The notes beneath the pieces were generated by a model. The model saw only the letters and a program-made list of their open reading frames with translations, had not been told where the DNA came from and made no database searches. Shown here piece by piece: positions 8,906 through 20,691 of a stretch of DNA of 64,000 nt (position 1 is the stretch's first letter; every line of letters begins with the position of its first letter). Made by a program: the position numbers and the translations under genes. Source of the stretch: an uncultured Marinilabiliaceae bacterium (GTDB lineage: Bacteria; Bacteroidota; Bacteroidia; Bacteroidales; Marinilabiliaceae); the NCBI GenBank assembly GCA_937920475.1, contig CALEUX010000009.1, positions 1-64,000 of the forward strand. Direction: 5' to 3'.

Positions 8906-10537
8906 TTAAAACCTGTAAGTTAATCCTACATTAACTCCATAGCTATGGTATAAATCACCAAAGTCAAAGCCCATCGATCCAATAAAATCAATCGATGTCG
9001 AAAATATATTTTGATGTTTTACTTCAAAGTAAGAATATACTTGTTTTTTAGTTGATACAAAAAAATAATCAGGCGATAATTCCCAGCTGTATCTGCCTTT
9101 ATACTTCTCGGCCCAATTACCATCATTAAGCGAATAAGTAAATTTTAAAGCATATTCCCATCCAATATTAATATTGCCCTGTAACCCAATATTTAATGCT
9201 CTAACTCTGTTATTAATAAAAATTCCATTATTAATTGGTTGCCAATGGGCGGCATAATGTTTCACCATAGGATAAGTGTGAAATAAAGGCGTGCCCATAG
9301 ATTGCCCCATATAGGTATAACCTCTGTAATACAGCCCATTATTAAGGTTGTCAGCTCTGCCCCCATAGTAATGGTCATTGTTGAAATTCTTTTCCCAAAA
9401 ATCATTAAATCGTTCTTCATTCCAGCCACCTTCAGGTGTTGGGATGCCAACAAAGTTTTCTTCCATAAAAGAGCTCCAATCATTGATAAGCCACGGAAAA
9501 ATTAAATGTCCTACTTTTGACGGATCTTTTGTATACTCCGCAGGGAACATCGGGTCTGGTATTCCCTCTCCTGATTGATGGTTGCTTTTAAAATACTCCA
9601 CCAAAAACCGGTTTAAAACCTTGGATTCATTTAATTTCCAGTCGAGAGTAATAATAAAGTCATGGTTTAATCGAAATGCCCTGTTTAATGAATACCCGTT
9701 CCGGTCTGTAAAGGGCTTATGCAAAGCCAAATGAATCTGTCCCAATGAAGTAATTACATCCAAGCCAAAATCCCAGAAACCCTCATGCGCCCCGGCAGCA
9801 TTTGTGAGTTCACCTCCTCCTATCTTTTCAGATCCTTTGGCTTTAAAAGTAGCCCAAAAGTCAATCGGTATTTTTTGCCCATTGCTATATTCGCCTCCAA
9901 ATAAAGCAGAATGAACAAGCCCCGCATATGGCTTCACTTTAAACTTGCTCAACCGTAAATATGCAAACTTTTCGTGCAATAATACATTGCCTGTTTTTAA
10001 ATATTCCGGCTTCTCGTTTAAAAAACCCTGACTAATAAAGCTCTTTACATCCAGCCATCCTTGAGTAAACGGGACGGCTTTAAATTCGAAAATCCCTAAA
10101 CTAATACGAGGAACCGGTCTGGCATTAGAGCTTAATAAGTAAGAGCCGGTACCTAACTTGTCGTATTGGCCAAGTGGAGAAAAAGCCTTTTTTCCTATAA
10201 TAAAATCAACAAAATAAAAATTACCACTAACATATAATTCATGAAAAGGGCTATCATTTTCAGATGACTTTAATAATAGAGCTGCTCCTGTATTTAAATT
10301 AAAGTTGTTCTTATTGAACCATATTATTTCGGCATCGGCTTTAATGAAAGCTTCACTCCTGTTAAAAGCATTTAACAATCCCCAGTTATTGGAATAAATC
10401 CACAAAGGTTTTAGCTCGTTTGTTGATAAACTTACCAATGAACTTACTGAGCCTTGATACTGTATTTGCGCCCTAATTGACATTAAAACAGTTATAAAAC
10501 CAAATAATGCCAGGCCTCTAAACCAATATTTGTTCAT
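8906..10537 (-). CDS. Wzi-like capsule assembly outer-membrane protein
   Basis: 543 residues from the chosen ATG at 10537, which puts a clean signal peptide (MNKYWFRGLALFGF... ending near RAQ) at the N-terminus; an upstream in-frame ATG at 10567 would add ten polar residues before it. The body is rich in aromatic, alternating beta-strand sequence and ends in a terminal aromatic (LTYRF), as in outer-membrane barrels. The pattern fits the capsule assembly Wzi family, whose E. coli member helps tether capsule at the cell surface. Its position among glycosyltransferases supports this role. Family assignment is by overall pattern. Confidence 0.8.
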   Translation of the reverse strand: MNKYWFRGLALFGFITVLMSIRAQIQYQGSVSSLVSLSTNELKPLWIYSNNWGLLNAFNRSEAFIKADAEIIWFNKNNFNLNTGAALLLKSSENDSPFHELYVSGNFYFVDFIIGKKAFSPLGQYDKLGTGSYLLSSNARPVPRISLGIFEFKAVPFTQGWLDVKSFISQGFLNEKPEYLKTGNVLLHEKFAYLRLSKFKVKPYAGLVHSALFGGEYSNGQKIPIDFWATFKAKGSEKIGGGELTNAAGAHEGFWDFGLDVITSLGQIHLALHKPFTDRNGYSLNRAFRLNHDFIITLDWKLNESKVLNRFLVEYFKSNHQSGEGIPDPMFPAEYTKDPSKVGHLIFPWLINDWSSFMEENFVGIPTPEGGWNEERFNDFWEKNFNNDHYYGGRADNLNNGLYYRGYTYMGQSMGTPLFHTYPMVKHYAAHWQPINNGIFINNRVRALNIGLQGNINIGWEYALKFTYSLNDGNWAEKYKGRYSWELSPDYFFVSTKKQVYSYFEVKHQNIFSTSIDFIGSMGFDFGDLYHSYGVNVGLTYRF

Positions 10538-10624
10538 AATTTGGGAGTAATATTTACAGTTTTGCACTCATAAAACAACGACACATTATCCTGCTTACAA
10601 ATCTTGCACAAAGGAACAGATCAA

Positions 10625-11470
10625 CTAATCTTCATCCAACTTATCCTTATGAGGTTCATCATTTAAATATTTGCTCAATCCGTTATCACACCAAAACATT
10701 CCGGTGTTTCTAGCTTTACAAATAGCATCATTATGGATCGATTCGTTGTGCTTAGAAGCCGTTTTGTGCCAAAGGTGATAAACGACTCCTCCCATTTTCA
10801 GGAACCGCTTTTTCTTTCCTGCATTAATAAGCCGATAAGCTAACTCTGCATCCTCATGTCCCCATGAGGTTAAGTCCTCATTGTACCCATTAACTGCCAG
10901 CAAGTCATTTCTCCAGAATGCCATATTACAACCTCGAAGTCTGTTAATTTTTTTCTGACCATAACGCGATGCTAAAAAATTTCTTAACAATCTACTTCTT
11001 AAAGAATTAAGTCCATATTGCCAGGGGCTCTTAAAAAGAGAAAATTTAAAACTGCCCAACTTAAAAATGTGCTCAGTATAAGATCGGCTTAAAAGAACTC
11101 GGCTGCCGCAAACAAAAGCATCTTCCCTCGCAACTTCGAGGTGATCTTTGATAAAATTCTTATCTAAAATGATGTCTCCATCTGTTTGAATAATGTACTC
11201 TCCTGAAGAGGCTGCAATCGCCTTGTTACGAATGGTGGTTAATCTGAATCCGGTGTCTTCGTGCCAAACGTGTTTAATTGGTATAGGCGATACGCATTGA
11301 TAATGAGATACTAACTCTCTGGTGTCATTTTCAGAACCATCATCAGCAATTACTATTTCGCATGGGAGTAAGGTTTGTTGAAGTGCACTTTCAATTGTAA
11401 AACTTAATGCTTCTTTCCAATTATATGTACTGACAAGCAATGTAACTAACTGTTTAATAGATGTTTTCAT
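10625..11470 (-). CDS. Family 2 glycosyltransferase
   Basis: A 281-residue GT-A enzyme with VTLLVSTYNW at the start, IADDGSENDT, the DxD motif in IIQTDGDIIL, and a C-terminal RGCNMAFWRNDLLAVNGYNE...GHEDAELAYRL segment of the Glyco_transf_7C type. It is the same architecture as the enzyme at 6713, and the two may be distant duplicates. It adds one sugar to a surface glycan; donor and acceptor cannot be read. It lies between the Wzi-like gene and another GT2 gene on the same strand. Confidence 0.9.
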   Translation of the reverse strand: MKTSIKQLVTLLVSTYNWKEALSFTIESALQQTLLPCEIVIADDGSENDTRELVSHYQCVSPIPIKHVWHEDTGFRLTTIRNKAIAASSGEYIIQTDGDIILDKNFIKDHLEVAREDAFVCGSRVLLSRSYTEHIFKLGSFKFSLFKSPWQYGLNSLRSRLLRNFLASRYGQKKINRLRGCNMAFWRNDLLAVNGYNEDLTSWGHEDAELAYRLINAGKKKRFLKMGGVVYHLWHKTASKHNESIHNDAICKARNTGMFWCDNGLSKYLNDEPHKDKLDED

Positions 11471-11516
11471 TAAGTGCCTTTCTATCTGTTTCTGGCCAAA
11501 TGCTAACTGCTAATTA

Positions 11517-12287
11517 TTAATTAGAAAACCGACGCGATTCAATAATTTTGCTCAAGGTATTAAATTTATATTGCATTTTGTAAATGGAAAATATGAATCC
11601 CGGCAAACCATCTAAAAATGCTCTCTTTAGAATGTAAAATTTTAAAAAAGTTAAAACTGGATTAATCAATAAAACAAATGTGTTAACTTTTTGATTTTTA
11701 CGCTTAACAATTTCTGCTGTTGTATAAGTATTGTGCTTGTCTAAAAGTGCTTCAATGGAATCAATAGGTAAATGTTCAATAGCAAGTCTGTGGTTATGCC
11801 TCGAAATTTTATCGATTCGCCCTTTAATGATGGGCTGCATATGAATACTTGAAGTCCAATAAATCAGATCCTTCTTAAAAAACCTCAAGTTGAAATCGGG
11901 ATAAGCAGAGCGCATCCAACGTCCCATGAAATAATTTTTGCGGGTAATATACAAACCATCGTAACAGTTGGGGCTTTTAATATACTGGTAAAGAAATGTT
12001 CTTAATTCATTGGGGATAATTTCATCGGCATCTACAACCAAAACCCACTGGTTGGAAGCTTGTTGAACAGCAAAATTACGCGCTAGTTCTACATAATTCA
12101 TTTTCTTATGATAAACCACCTTACATCCATATTGTTCGGCAATGAATCTAGTTTGGTCGGTACTATACATATCACAAACTATAACCTCATCAAAATCCAT
12201 AACCGACTTCAGCACCTTTGCTAAATGTTTTTCTGCATTATATGTATTTATAACAACCGAAATATGTTTATCTGAATTCAATGACAT
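11517..12287 (-). CDS. Family 2 glycosyltransferase, WaaE/KdtX-like
   Basis: A compact 256-residue GT2. ISVVINTYNAEKHLAKVL begins the fold, VIVCDMYSTDQT carries the first Asp motif, and the ELARNFA...WVLVVDADEIIP stretch has the DADE metal motif typical of the WaaE/KdtX group of lipopolysaccharide core glucosyltransferases. A hydrophobic C-terminal segment (FVLLINPVLTFLKFYIL) could sit on the membrane. Its neighbours, a GT9 enzyme upstream and a GT2 downstream, agree with lipopolysaccharide or O-antigen assembly. Confidence 0.88.
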   Translation of the reverse strand: MSLNSDKHISVVINTYNAEKHLAKVLKSVMDFDEVIVCDMYSTDQTRFIAEQYGCKVVYHKKMNYVELARNFAVQQASNQWVLVVDADEIIPNELRTFLYQYIKSPNCYDGLYITRKNYFMGRWMRSAYPDFNLRFFKKDLIYWTSSIHMQPIIKGRIDKISRHNHRLAIEHLPIDSIEALLDKHNTYTTAEIVKRKNQKVNTFVLLINPVLTFLKFYILKRAFLDGLPGFIFSIYKMQYKFNTLSKIIESRRFSN

Positions 12288-12341
12288 TGAAGCTCTCTTT
12301 AGTTTCCCTTATAACCATATATATAACATGTTCGGATTAAA

Positions 12342-13379
12342 TCAACATGAATGTATTACTTTATTAACTCGCTCAAATGCCATTTCAACAGTGATGTAGT
12401 TCATACAGGCAAAATCGCCCCGGTGGCAAGGTTTATTGCCAAAAACAGAACATGGCCGACATTCCAAATCAACCTGAATGGCATTTTGCGCATCCTGATC
12501 CAAGCCATAAAAACCCGCATAAGGATGCGTAGCGCCCCAAATGCTTACAACAGGCGTTTCTACCAAACTGGCCAGGTGCATATTTGCAGAGTCCATGCTA
12601 ATCATTAAATCAAGTCGGGCCATTATCTTTAACTCCTTATCAAGGGTTAATGTTCCGGCTAAATTATGGCCATTTAACAATTCTGAGGCCCAAAGCTCCA
12701 GTTTTTGCTGCTCTTCTCCCCGACCACCAAATAAAAAAATCTGAAATCCCTTTTTATCCAGCAGGGAGAGCAACTGGCGCATTTTATCTTCGGGCCATTG
12801 TTTCCAAGGGTGCTTTGCAAAAGGGGCAACTCCAATTTTTTTCCCCCGCATTAACATGGCATCATGCGGAACCTCATCGTCCCAGTCATAAATAATTTTC
12901 CCGGGAAAGGGTAATAATTTCAGGAAGAAACCACCTTTTTCAAAAACTCCAAGATAACGGTCGAAGGTGCTTTCAAGAGGCTTAAATGCCTTGTTCTTTT
13001 TCCTGATAAGTGCCTTTTTCTCTTTTCTCCCTTTATCAATGGTTATTGATTTTACACCCGAAAGCATGAAAAGAAGCTTTAGAATTCTGGTTCGCATTAC
13101 TCCATGCAAGTCAGCAACCAAATTCCACTTACCCTCCTTTCGTAAAGCAATAAAAAGTTTTACAATACCCCAAAATCCTTTAAAATCCTTATTAAAATTT
13201 GCTGAAAAAAAACGAACCCCTTCAATTGGCTCAATTAAATCCCTGGCAAAGGGCCGTGAAACAAATAAAATTTCACAATCAGGATGCTGCTTCTTTAGCG
13301 ACCATAAAACAGGGATGGTCATAGCAACATCGCCCAAGGCACTAAACCTGAAAACTAATATCCGGGGATTTTTTCGCAC
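12342..13379 (-). CDS. Family 9 glycosyltransferase (heptosyltransferase-like)
   Basis: The 345-residue protein starts with ILVFRFSALGDVAMTIPVLWSLKKQHP, the typical N-terminus of GT9 ADP-heptose transferases, and has KIGVAPFAKHPWKQWP and SMDSANMHLASLVETPVVSIWGATHP in the donor-binding half. GT9 enzymes act on the lipopolysaccharide inner core at the cytoplasmic membrane face. The following gene on the minus strand starts 54 bases on, and the DUF4254 gene is three bases upstream, so all are likely one operon. Confidence 0.92.
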   Translation of the reverse strand: MRKNPRILVFRFSALGDVAMTIPVLWSLKKQHPDCEILFVSRPFARDLIEPIEGVRFFSANFNKDFKGFWGIVKLFIALRKEGKWNLVADLHGVMRTRILKLLFMLSGVKSITIDKGRKEKKALIRKKNKAFKPLESTFDRYLGVFEKGGFFLKLLPFPGKIIYDWDDEVPHDAMLMRGKKIGVAPFAKHPWKQWPEDKMRQLLSLLDKKGFQIFLFGGRGEEQQKLELWASELLNGHNLAGTLTLDKELKIMARLDLMISMDSANMHLASLVETPVVSIWGATHPYAGFYGLDQDAQNAIQVDLECRPCSVFGNKPCHRGDFACMNYITVEMAFERVNKVIHSC

Positions 13380-13382
13380 AGC

Positions 13383-13985
13383 TTACTTTTTATAGAGCAC
13401 CGGATTTAATGCCGGATCGTTGTACATTTTCATTTGCTTGTAAAGTTTCATGTACTTGCGGCCGGCTTCAATATCGGCTAAAAGTTCATCAATGGCTGTG
13501 CTTAAATCAACACGTTGGGTTAATAATGTCTCGTGCTTTTGTTTGCACGAAGCCAAGTGCTCAGGCGAGGCTTCTTTGCGCAGGGTTTCCTGCTCCATGT
13601 GGTAAATTTTCAGCGCCAGAATCGATAAGCGGTCAACAGCCCAGGCTGGTGTTTCGGTATTAAGTCCAGCTCCCGTTTGGGCTTTTACACCTATATATTT
13701 GTTCATGAAATAGCCATCAATGTATTCTACCAAATCGGTTCTGTCCTGATTTGATTTGTCGATACGTCTTTTAATTTTCAGCGCTTCAACCGGGTCAATA
13801 TTCGGATCGCGAATAATATCTTCCAGGTGCCACTGCACAGTGTCAATCCAGTTTTTCGAAAATAACAAAAACTCTATACTACCTTCTTTATAAGGATTAA
13901 CCGCAGTAAAGTCAACATCATCTGTTTGGTGATACAACTTAGTGGTATCCGAAAAAATCCTGTTACAAATTTCACTGAAACTCAT
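13383..13985 (-). CDS. DUF4254 family protein
   Basis: 200 residues from the ATG at 13985 (MSFSEICNRIF); the frame extends 13 codons upstream to 14024, but those residues look like untranslated leader. A soluble, helical protein with HLEDIIRDPNIDP and KRRIDKSNQDRTDLVE, characteristic of DUF4254. In Bacteroidota the family is found beside heptosyltransferase genes, as here with a three-base gap to the GT9 gene. No biochemical role is known to me; a link with lipopolysaccharide core assembly is suggested by context only. Confidence 0.85.
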   Translation of the reverse strand: MSFSEICNRIFSDTTKLYHQTDDVDFTAVNPYKEGSIEFLLFSKNWIDTVQWHLEDIIRDPNIDPVEALKIKRRIDKSNQDRTDLVEYIDGYFMNKYIGVKAQTGAGLNTETPAWAVDRLSILALKIYHMEQETLRKEASPEHLASCKQKHETLLTQRVDLSTAIDELLADIEAGRKYMKLYKQMKMYNDPALNPVLYKK

Positions 13986-14122
13986 TATAGTGGTTTTTAA
14001 TGTTAATACGGGCAAAAATACCAAATTAATAATCTATTCCGAATTTTTACATTACAAGATAACCCTTTCTGCAAAGAAAAGATTCAACGTTGGAATTGAT
14101 TTAGGGCAGGCAAATAAGTGAA

Positions 14123-15912
<1,790 letters not shown>

Positions 15913-16076
15913 TTAATTAATGACTTCAAGTTACAAAAAAAATAATGAGTTTCTACCTTCCAGTTTTGAAAAATTTGTTGCAATAAAAACTCCTTCTTTG
16001 ATACTATTAAATAAACCCGATGGTTTCAATTATTAACCGGGACTGAAAATTATTGAAAAATAGCGACAGGAAACAA

Positions 16077-17054
16077 TTAACGGGTCCGTTCCATCAGACT
16101 AAATGCCACCTCTTTAAGCTCTTCTTTAACATCTTTGGCTCCATTAATTAAATCCAGTTGCATGATGGCGTTCTGATGGTAATAATTCATCATGGCCTTT
16201 GCTTTGGCAGAAACGTTGGCTTCGTTATAAAGGTTACGAACGGCAGCCACTTTTTCATGAAGGTCAAAATCTTTTTTCGAAATCCAGTTATTGAGTTCTT
16301 GTTTGGAGCTACCTGTCAACATATTAAGTGCACTGATGAGCAAATAGGTTTTTTTATTGCAGGCGATGTCGCCACCAATAGCCTTTCCAAATGCATCGGA
16401 ATCGCCAAAAACATCGAGCCAATCGTCCTGAAGCTGAAAAGATATACCTATGTTACTTCCAAAACTGTATAACAAATTGGCGGTCTGCATAGAAGCCCCT
16501 CCAATAAGGGCACCGATTTTCAGACTGGCACCAAGCAAAACGGCAGTTTTTAAGCGTATCATTTCCAGGTATTCGTCTTCAGTTACATTCTGTCTGCTTT
16601 CAAAATCCATGTCTAACTGCTGTCCTTCGCAAACCTCAAGTGCTGTTTTGCTAAAAACATCCAGCACAGGATTCAGAACAGAAAAGGGCGCATTGGCAAT
16701 TAACTGATAAGCCATGATTAGCATGGCATCGCCCGATAGAATAGCAGTGTTATTATTCCATTTCACGTGCACAGTAGGATTGTTCCTCCTCATTTTAGAG
16801 CCATCCATGATGTCGTCGTGTAACAAAGTAAAATTATGAAAAACCTCAATACCCAATGCCGGATTGAGCGCATCAGGAACCCGATGGTTATCGAACAAGG
16901 CACAGGAGGCCATACAAAGGGCCGGGCGTATTCTTTTGCCACCCAACGATAATACATAAGCCATCGGTGCATATAAGCCGGTTGGTTCTTTTTCGGTGGC
17001 CAGATTGCTGAGAGCAGCCTCAATCTCTTGCTGAAATCCTTTAATGATTGACAT
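16077..17054 (-). CDS. Polyprenyl (isoprenyl diphosphate) synthase
   Basis: A 325-residue trans-prenyltransferase. The first Asp-rich motif appears in LLHDDIMDGSKMRRNNPTVH and the second in FQLQDDWLDVFGD. GGKRIRPAL near the N-terminus binds isopentenyl diphosphate. The enzyme condenses isopentenyl diphosphate units; chain length cannot be set from sight, so farnesyl, geranylgeranyl or longer products are all possible. It starts 19 bases after the end of the RND transporter gene on the same strand, so the two are likely co-transcribed. Confidence 0.94.
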   Translation of the reverse strand: MSIIKGFQQEIEAALSNLATEKEPTGLYAPMAYVLSLGGKRIRPALCMASCALFDNHRVPDALNPALGIEVFHNFTLLHDDIMDGSKMRRNNPTVHVKWNNNTAILSGDAMLIMAYQLIANAPFSVLNPVLDVFSKTALEVCEGQQLDMDFESRQNVTEDEYLEMIRLKTAVLLGASLKIGALIGGASMQTANLLYSFGSNIGISFQLQDDWLDVFGDSDAFGKAIGGDIACNKKTYLLISALNMLTGSSKQELNNWISKKDFDLHEKVAAVRNLYNEANVSAKAKAMMNYYHQNAIMQLDLINGAKDVKEELKEVAFSLMERTR

Positions 17055-17073
17055 ATTTGGGTATGATTAGGTT

Positions 17074-19482
17074 TTAAGTATCTGTGTCATTTAACGATTG
17101 TGGTTTTTTTTCAATAACCAAACCATCAAGTTCTATATCTTCATCTTCATTATAAATGGACAACAATGGCTCCTTAAACGATTGATTGGTAATCATTTTT
17201 TCAAGCGTAAGCAAAAGTGTCGGCAACAAAATCAGATTTGAAAACAATGCTATCAAAAGTGTTACGGCTACTAAAATTCCTAAAGCAGAAGTCCCTCCAA
17301 ATTCGGAAACACTAAAAATTCCAAAACCAAAAAACAATATAATGGAGGTATATATCATACTTAGCCCGGTTTCTTTCAACGCAAGTACCACCGCTGCTTT
17401 AATGCTCCAGTTGGTCTCGCTTAATTCCTGGCGGTATTTGGCTAAAAAATGAATGGTGTCGTCCACCGAAATACCAAAAGCTATACTGAAAACTAAAATT
17501 GTTGACGGCTTTATGGGAATTCCGAAATAGCCCATTAAAGCTGCCGTCATTATCAGTGGTATCAGGTTGGGAATCAGCGATACCAGCACCATTCTTTTGG
17601 AGCTAAACATCCAGGCCATAAACGAAGCAATGATGAGCACTGCCAAAAAAAGACTAACAAACAGGTTCCGAATAAGATAGTTAGTCCCCTTAAAAAATAC
17701 AACACTGGCCCCGGTAACCGATGTTTCATAATCTTCGGGAGGGAAGATTTCATTTAATTTTGAACGAACAATAGCGTCTAGCTCTCCCATTCGGGTGGTG
17801 CCAATATCGGCCATTCGCAAACTGATTCGGGTTCTTTGCCGGGTTGAGTCGATAAATGATGTCATAACTTCGTTGGATAACCCCTTGGCACCCTTAGCAT
17901 ACGACATAATAAAGTTGCGTTCCTGGTTATTGGGCAAACTGTAAAACGATGCATTGCCATTATAGTAGGCCTGCCGGCTGAATTTCATCACTTCAATAAC
18001 CGATAAGGGTTTCGATAGCTCAGGCAAAGCATACAATTCCTCCTGAAGCTGGTCGAGTTTGCGCATGTTGGCCAGTAACATCACGCCATTGGGGCGCTTG
18101 GTGTCGATGTATATCTCGAGTGGCATTAAACCACTAAAATTCTCTTCAAAGAATTTTAGGTCGGTATACAATTCATTCTCATGCGGAATATCGTCCAACA
18201 TAAAACCTGTGGTTTTAATTCTTGAAATTCCATAGCCGCCTAATAGCAACATAATTAGGGTTATCGAAAAAATAACTTTTGGATGGTGCAGGGTTATATG
18301 TAATAAATGATTAACGGTATTAATCATTATTTTACTGTCGAGATGTTTGATGTGCCTGTCTGCCGGATCGGGCAAAAAACTGAAGATAATTGGGATTAAT
18401 AACAGCGACAAAAGAAATACCCCCAGAATGTTAATGGCAGCCACCACTCCAAACTCAACAAGAATACGACTGCTTGTAAATATAAATGTTGCAAAACCGC
18501 TGGCTGTAGTAAGGTTGGTTAAAAAGGTGGCATTTCCAATTTTTCGGATAACCCGCTGTAATGATTTAATTTTATTGCCATGTTTACGAAACTCCTGATG
18601 ATACTTATTTAAGAGAAATACAGAGTTGGGAATGCCAATGACAATAATTAATGGCGGAATCATTCCGGTAAGAATGGTAATTTTGTAACCAAGCATGGCC
18701 TGACTACCCAAAGCCCATATTACCGCTACACCAACAACCAGTAAAGCGAACAAAACAACCTTAAACGACCTGAAAAACAAATAAATAATAACCGCCATTA
18801 CCAACAGTGTGAGTAGAATAAACATATTCAGCTCCCGCTTTATCATCTCCGCCGTTTCAACCCGTATAAATGGTAATCCGGAATACGTTAGTTTGGCACC
18901 CGTTTCAGTTTCGTAAGCCAACCCTGCTGCTTTAATCTCTTCGATTAGTCGCACCCGGTCGGGGCTTTCCAATATTTCAGAAACCAGAGTTACCGCCATC
19001 AGGTAGGCATTGGTGCTGTCGTTATATATTTGCTCGCGGTAAAAGGGCATTTCAAAAAAGAGCTGTTTTAAACTGTCAAGCTCTTGTTGATTTTGAAACT
19101 GCTGAAAATGTGGGTTCAACTCGAACTTCCTCTCTGATGAAGATTTAACCAAATCGTATGCTTCAGAAATTGAAAAAACTGATTTTACGCCTGATATTTC
19201 TTTTAGGTCCTGGCTGAGCTTTTGCCAAACCTTAAAATGGTTCAAATCAAAAAAATTATCGTCCTGTACACCCAATACCAGAAGGTTTCCTTCGTTTCCA
19301 AATAAACTTAAAAAATGCTCGTATTCCTGATAAGCAGGATCATCAGCGGGTAACAACGGGGCATATTGATACGACATTTCAATCTTTCTGGCCTGAAAAC
19401 CCATAAAAATGGTAATAATACCAAGAAGAAAGAGAATGAATAAACGATTTCTTAAAATAGCACTGGCAATCTTAATCCACAT
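17074..19482 (-). CDS. RND/MMPL family transporter
   Basis: 802 residues with a twofold repeat: a first membrane helix, a large external loop, then five or six clustered helices (about 220-385), followed by the same pattern in the second half (helix near 405-425, loop, helices about 610-770). The helix-rich DDTIHFLAKYRQE segment following GISV in the second half is typical of MMPL/HAE3-type members. Such proteins move lipids, hopanoids or other hydrophobic molecules with proton flow. The neighbouring polyprenyl synthase hints at an isoprenoid cargo, but that is inference. Confidence 0.9.
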   Translation of the reverse strand: MWIKIASAILRNRLFILFLLGIITIFMGFQARKIEMSYQYAPLLPADDPAYQEYEHFLSLFGNEGNLLVLGVQDDNFFDLNHFKVWQKLSQDLKEISGVKSVFSISEAYDLVKSSSERKFELNPHFQQFQNQQELDSLKQLFFEMPFYREQIYNDSTNAYLMAVTLVSEILESPDRVRLIEEIKAAGLAYETETGAKLTYSGLPFIRVETAEMIKRELNMFILLTLLVMAVIIYLFFRSFKVVLFALLVVGVAVIWALGSQAMLGYKITILTGMIPPLIIVIGIPNSVFLLNKYHQEFRKHGNKIKSLQRVIRKIGNATFLTNLTTASGFATFIFTSSRILVEFGVVAAINILGVFLLSLLLIPIIFSFLPDPADRHIKHLDSKIMINTVNHLLHITLHHPKVIFSITLIMLLLGGYGISRIKTTGFMLDDIPHENELYTDLKFFEENFSGLMPLEIYIDTKRPNGVMLLANMRKLDQLQEELYALPELSKPLSVIEVMKFSRQAYYNGNASFYSLPNNQERNFIMSYAKGAKGLSNEVMTSFIDSTRQRTRISLRMADIGTTRMGELDAIVRSKLNEIFPPEDYETSVTGASVVFFKGTNYLIRNLFVSLFLAVLIIASFMAWMFSSKRMVLVSLIPNLIPLIMTAALMGYFGIPIKPSTILVFSIAFGISVDDTIHFLAKYRQELSETNWSIKAAVVLALKETGLSMIYTSIILFFGFGIFSVSEFGGTSALGILVAVTLLIALFSNLILLPTLLLTLEKMITNQSFKEPLLSIYNEDEDIELDGLVIEKKPQSLNDTDT

Positions 19483-19970
19483 ATATTATAAAATTTCCAA
19501 TATCAAAAATGTTGCGAAGTTAACGAAAAAGATATAGGGCTGGAAATAATACACAATGATTCACTTAACTGGGTAAAGGTTTCGTTTCCTTTCGTAAATT
19601 AGATGATATCGTAAATTGGTTGAATTAACTATATGATTTTATGTAAAGTTCAAGACGGTAAATATCATTAATCCGGTTACTAAGTTCATTTACAAAGTGT
19701 CGGTTCGACAATAACAAAACGTTAACATTTTATAAAGTCAATTTTTTCGTCACGTTTTTTTGTCCTTTTATAAAATTTTTCACAATTCATCGTCAAGTGA
19801 ATTCAACTAGTAATTATCTCCATAATATTGTCATTCTGTTGGTTATGTGTTTTTTTCTTTAACAGTCTAAAAAAGCAAAGTGCAAAAAATCAATAAATAT
19901 TTTTAAAAAAGAAACCAAAAATAGTTGTGTTCGTAACAAAGGGAAAGAAAAACCAGGAAGGATTTAAGTT
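19483..19970. other. Divergent regulatory gap upstream of RND transporter and YfiR-like gene
   Basis: An AT-rich 488-base gap between genes pointing apart, expected to hold both promoters. I find no exact -7 box, no strong hairpin and no RNA gene. Confidence 0.5.
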
Positions 19971-20489
19971 ATGATTATGAAAAAAATTTACTTATTCGCA
20001 TTTTTGCTATTGATACCCATGTTTTCCATGGGGCAGGTGGCAAAATTTAAAGCCGTATTTACGCTAAACTTCATACGGTATATCGGATGGCCTGAGAGTT
20101 CCAAAGAAGGAGATTTTGTAATTGGTGTTGTAAGAAGCAAAGAGGTGGCAGATTGGTTAAAAGAACAATCGGCCGGTAAACCCTTTGGATTTCAAAACAT
20201 CGTTATAAAAGAGTTCCGCAGTGTAGAAGAAGTGGAAGGCTGCCAGGTAATTTATGTTTCGTCTGCCATAAATATGCGTAACAACGGAGCCCTCATTCTC
20301 GACAAAGCCAAACAAAAAAGCAGTTTAATTATTGCAGAATCGGAAGGCGCCACTCAACATGGGGCAGCTATTAACTTTGTTGTACGTGATGATGTTCTCA
20401 AATTTGAGCTACACAAGGCCAATGCTGCCAGAATGGGACTGCAGTTCAGTTCCCGACTGGAAGGAATGGCTGCAGCAATTAATTTATAA
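19971..20489 (+). CDS. YfiR-like (DUF4154) periplasmic protein
   Basis: A 172-residue exported protein: signal peptide MKKIYLFAFLLLIPMFSMGQ from the second in-frame ATG at 19977, then the DUF4154 core with FKAVFTLNFIRYIGWPES and EGCQVIYVSSA, and a closing segment with FVVRDDVLKFELHKANAARMGLQFSSRL. In Pseudomonas, YfiR is a periplasmic repressor of the diguanylate cyclase YfiN. No yfiN partner is next to it here; a 571-base gap leads to the chemoreceptor gene. It may report envelope or redox state to another membrane sensor. A hairpin terminator follows the stop codon. Confidence 0.85.
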   Translation: MIMKKIYLFAFLLLIPMFSMGQVAKFKAVFTLNFIRYIGWPESSKEGDFVIGVVRSKEVADWLKEQSAGKPFGFQNIVIKEFRSVEEVEGCQVIYVSSAINMRNNGALILDKAKQKSSLIIAESEGATQHGAAINFVVRDDVLKFELHKANAARMGLQFSSRLEGMAAAINL

Positions 20490-20525
20490 GAATTCGTACT
20501 TCTAAAAATTTGTTATACGGCAACT

Positions 20526-20552
20526 GAAACCTGTCACACCGGCAGGTTTCTT
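20526..20552 (+). terminator. Hairpin terminator after the YfiR-like gene
   Basis: A perfect eight-base stem GAAACCTG/CAGGTTTC (20526-20533 and 20543-20550) with a nine-base loop, 37 bases after the stop codon and followed by only a short TT run. It probably ends the YfiR-like transcript before the chemosensory operon. Confidence 0.55.
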
Positions 20553-20691
20553 AAATGTAACAAGGCCCGACAAAAATTTAATAGTACATTTTATTTAACA
20601 TTTAGCTTGTTTAACAAGACTTCATTTGTAAAGAAAATCCAATACGATCTAAATCCCTTTATTTAAAGGTTTTTGTTCGGCTAAAATTTAA

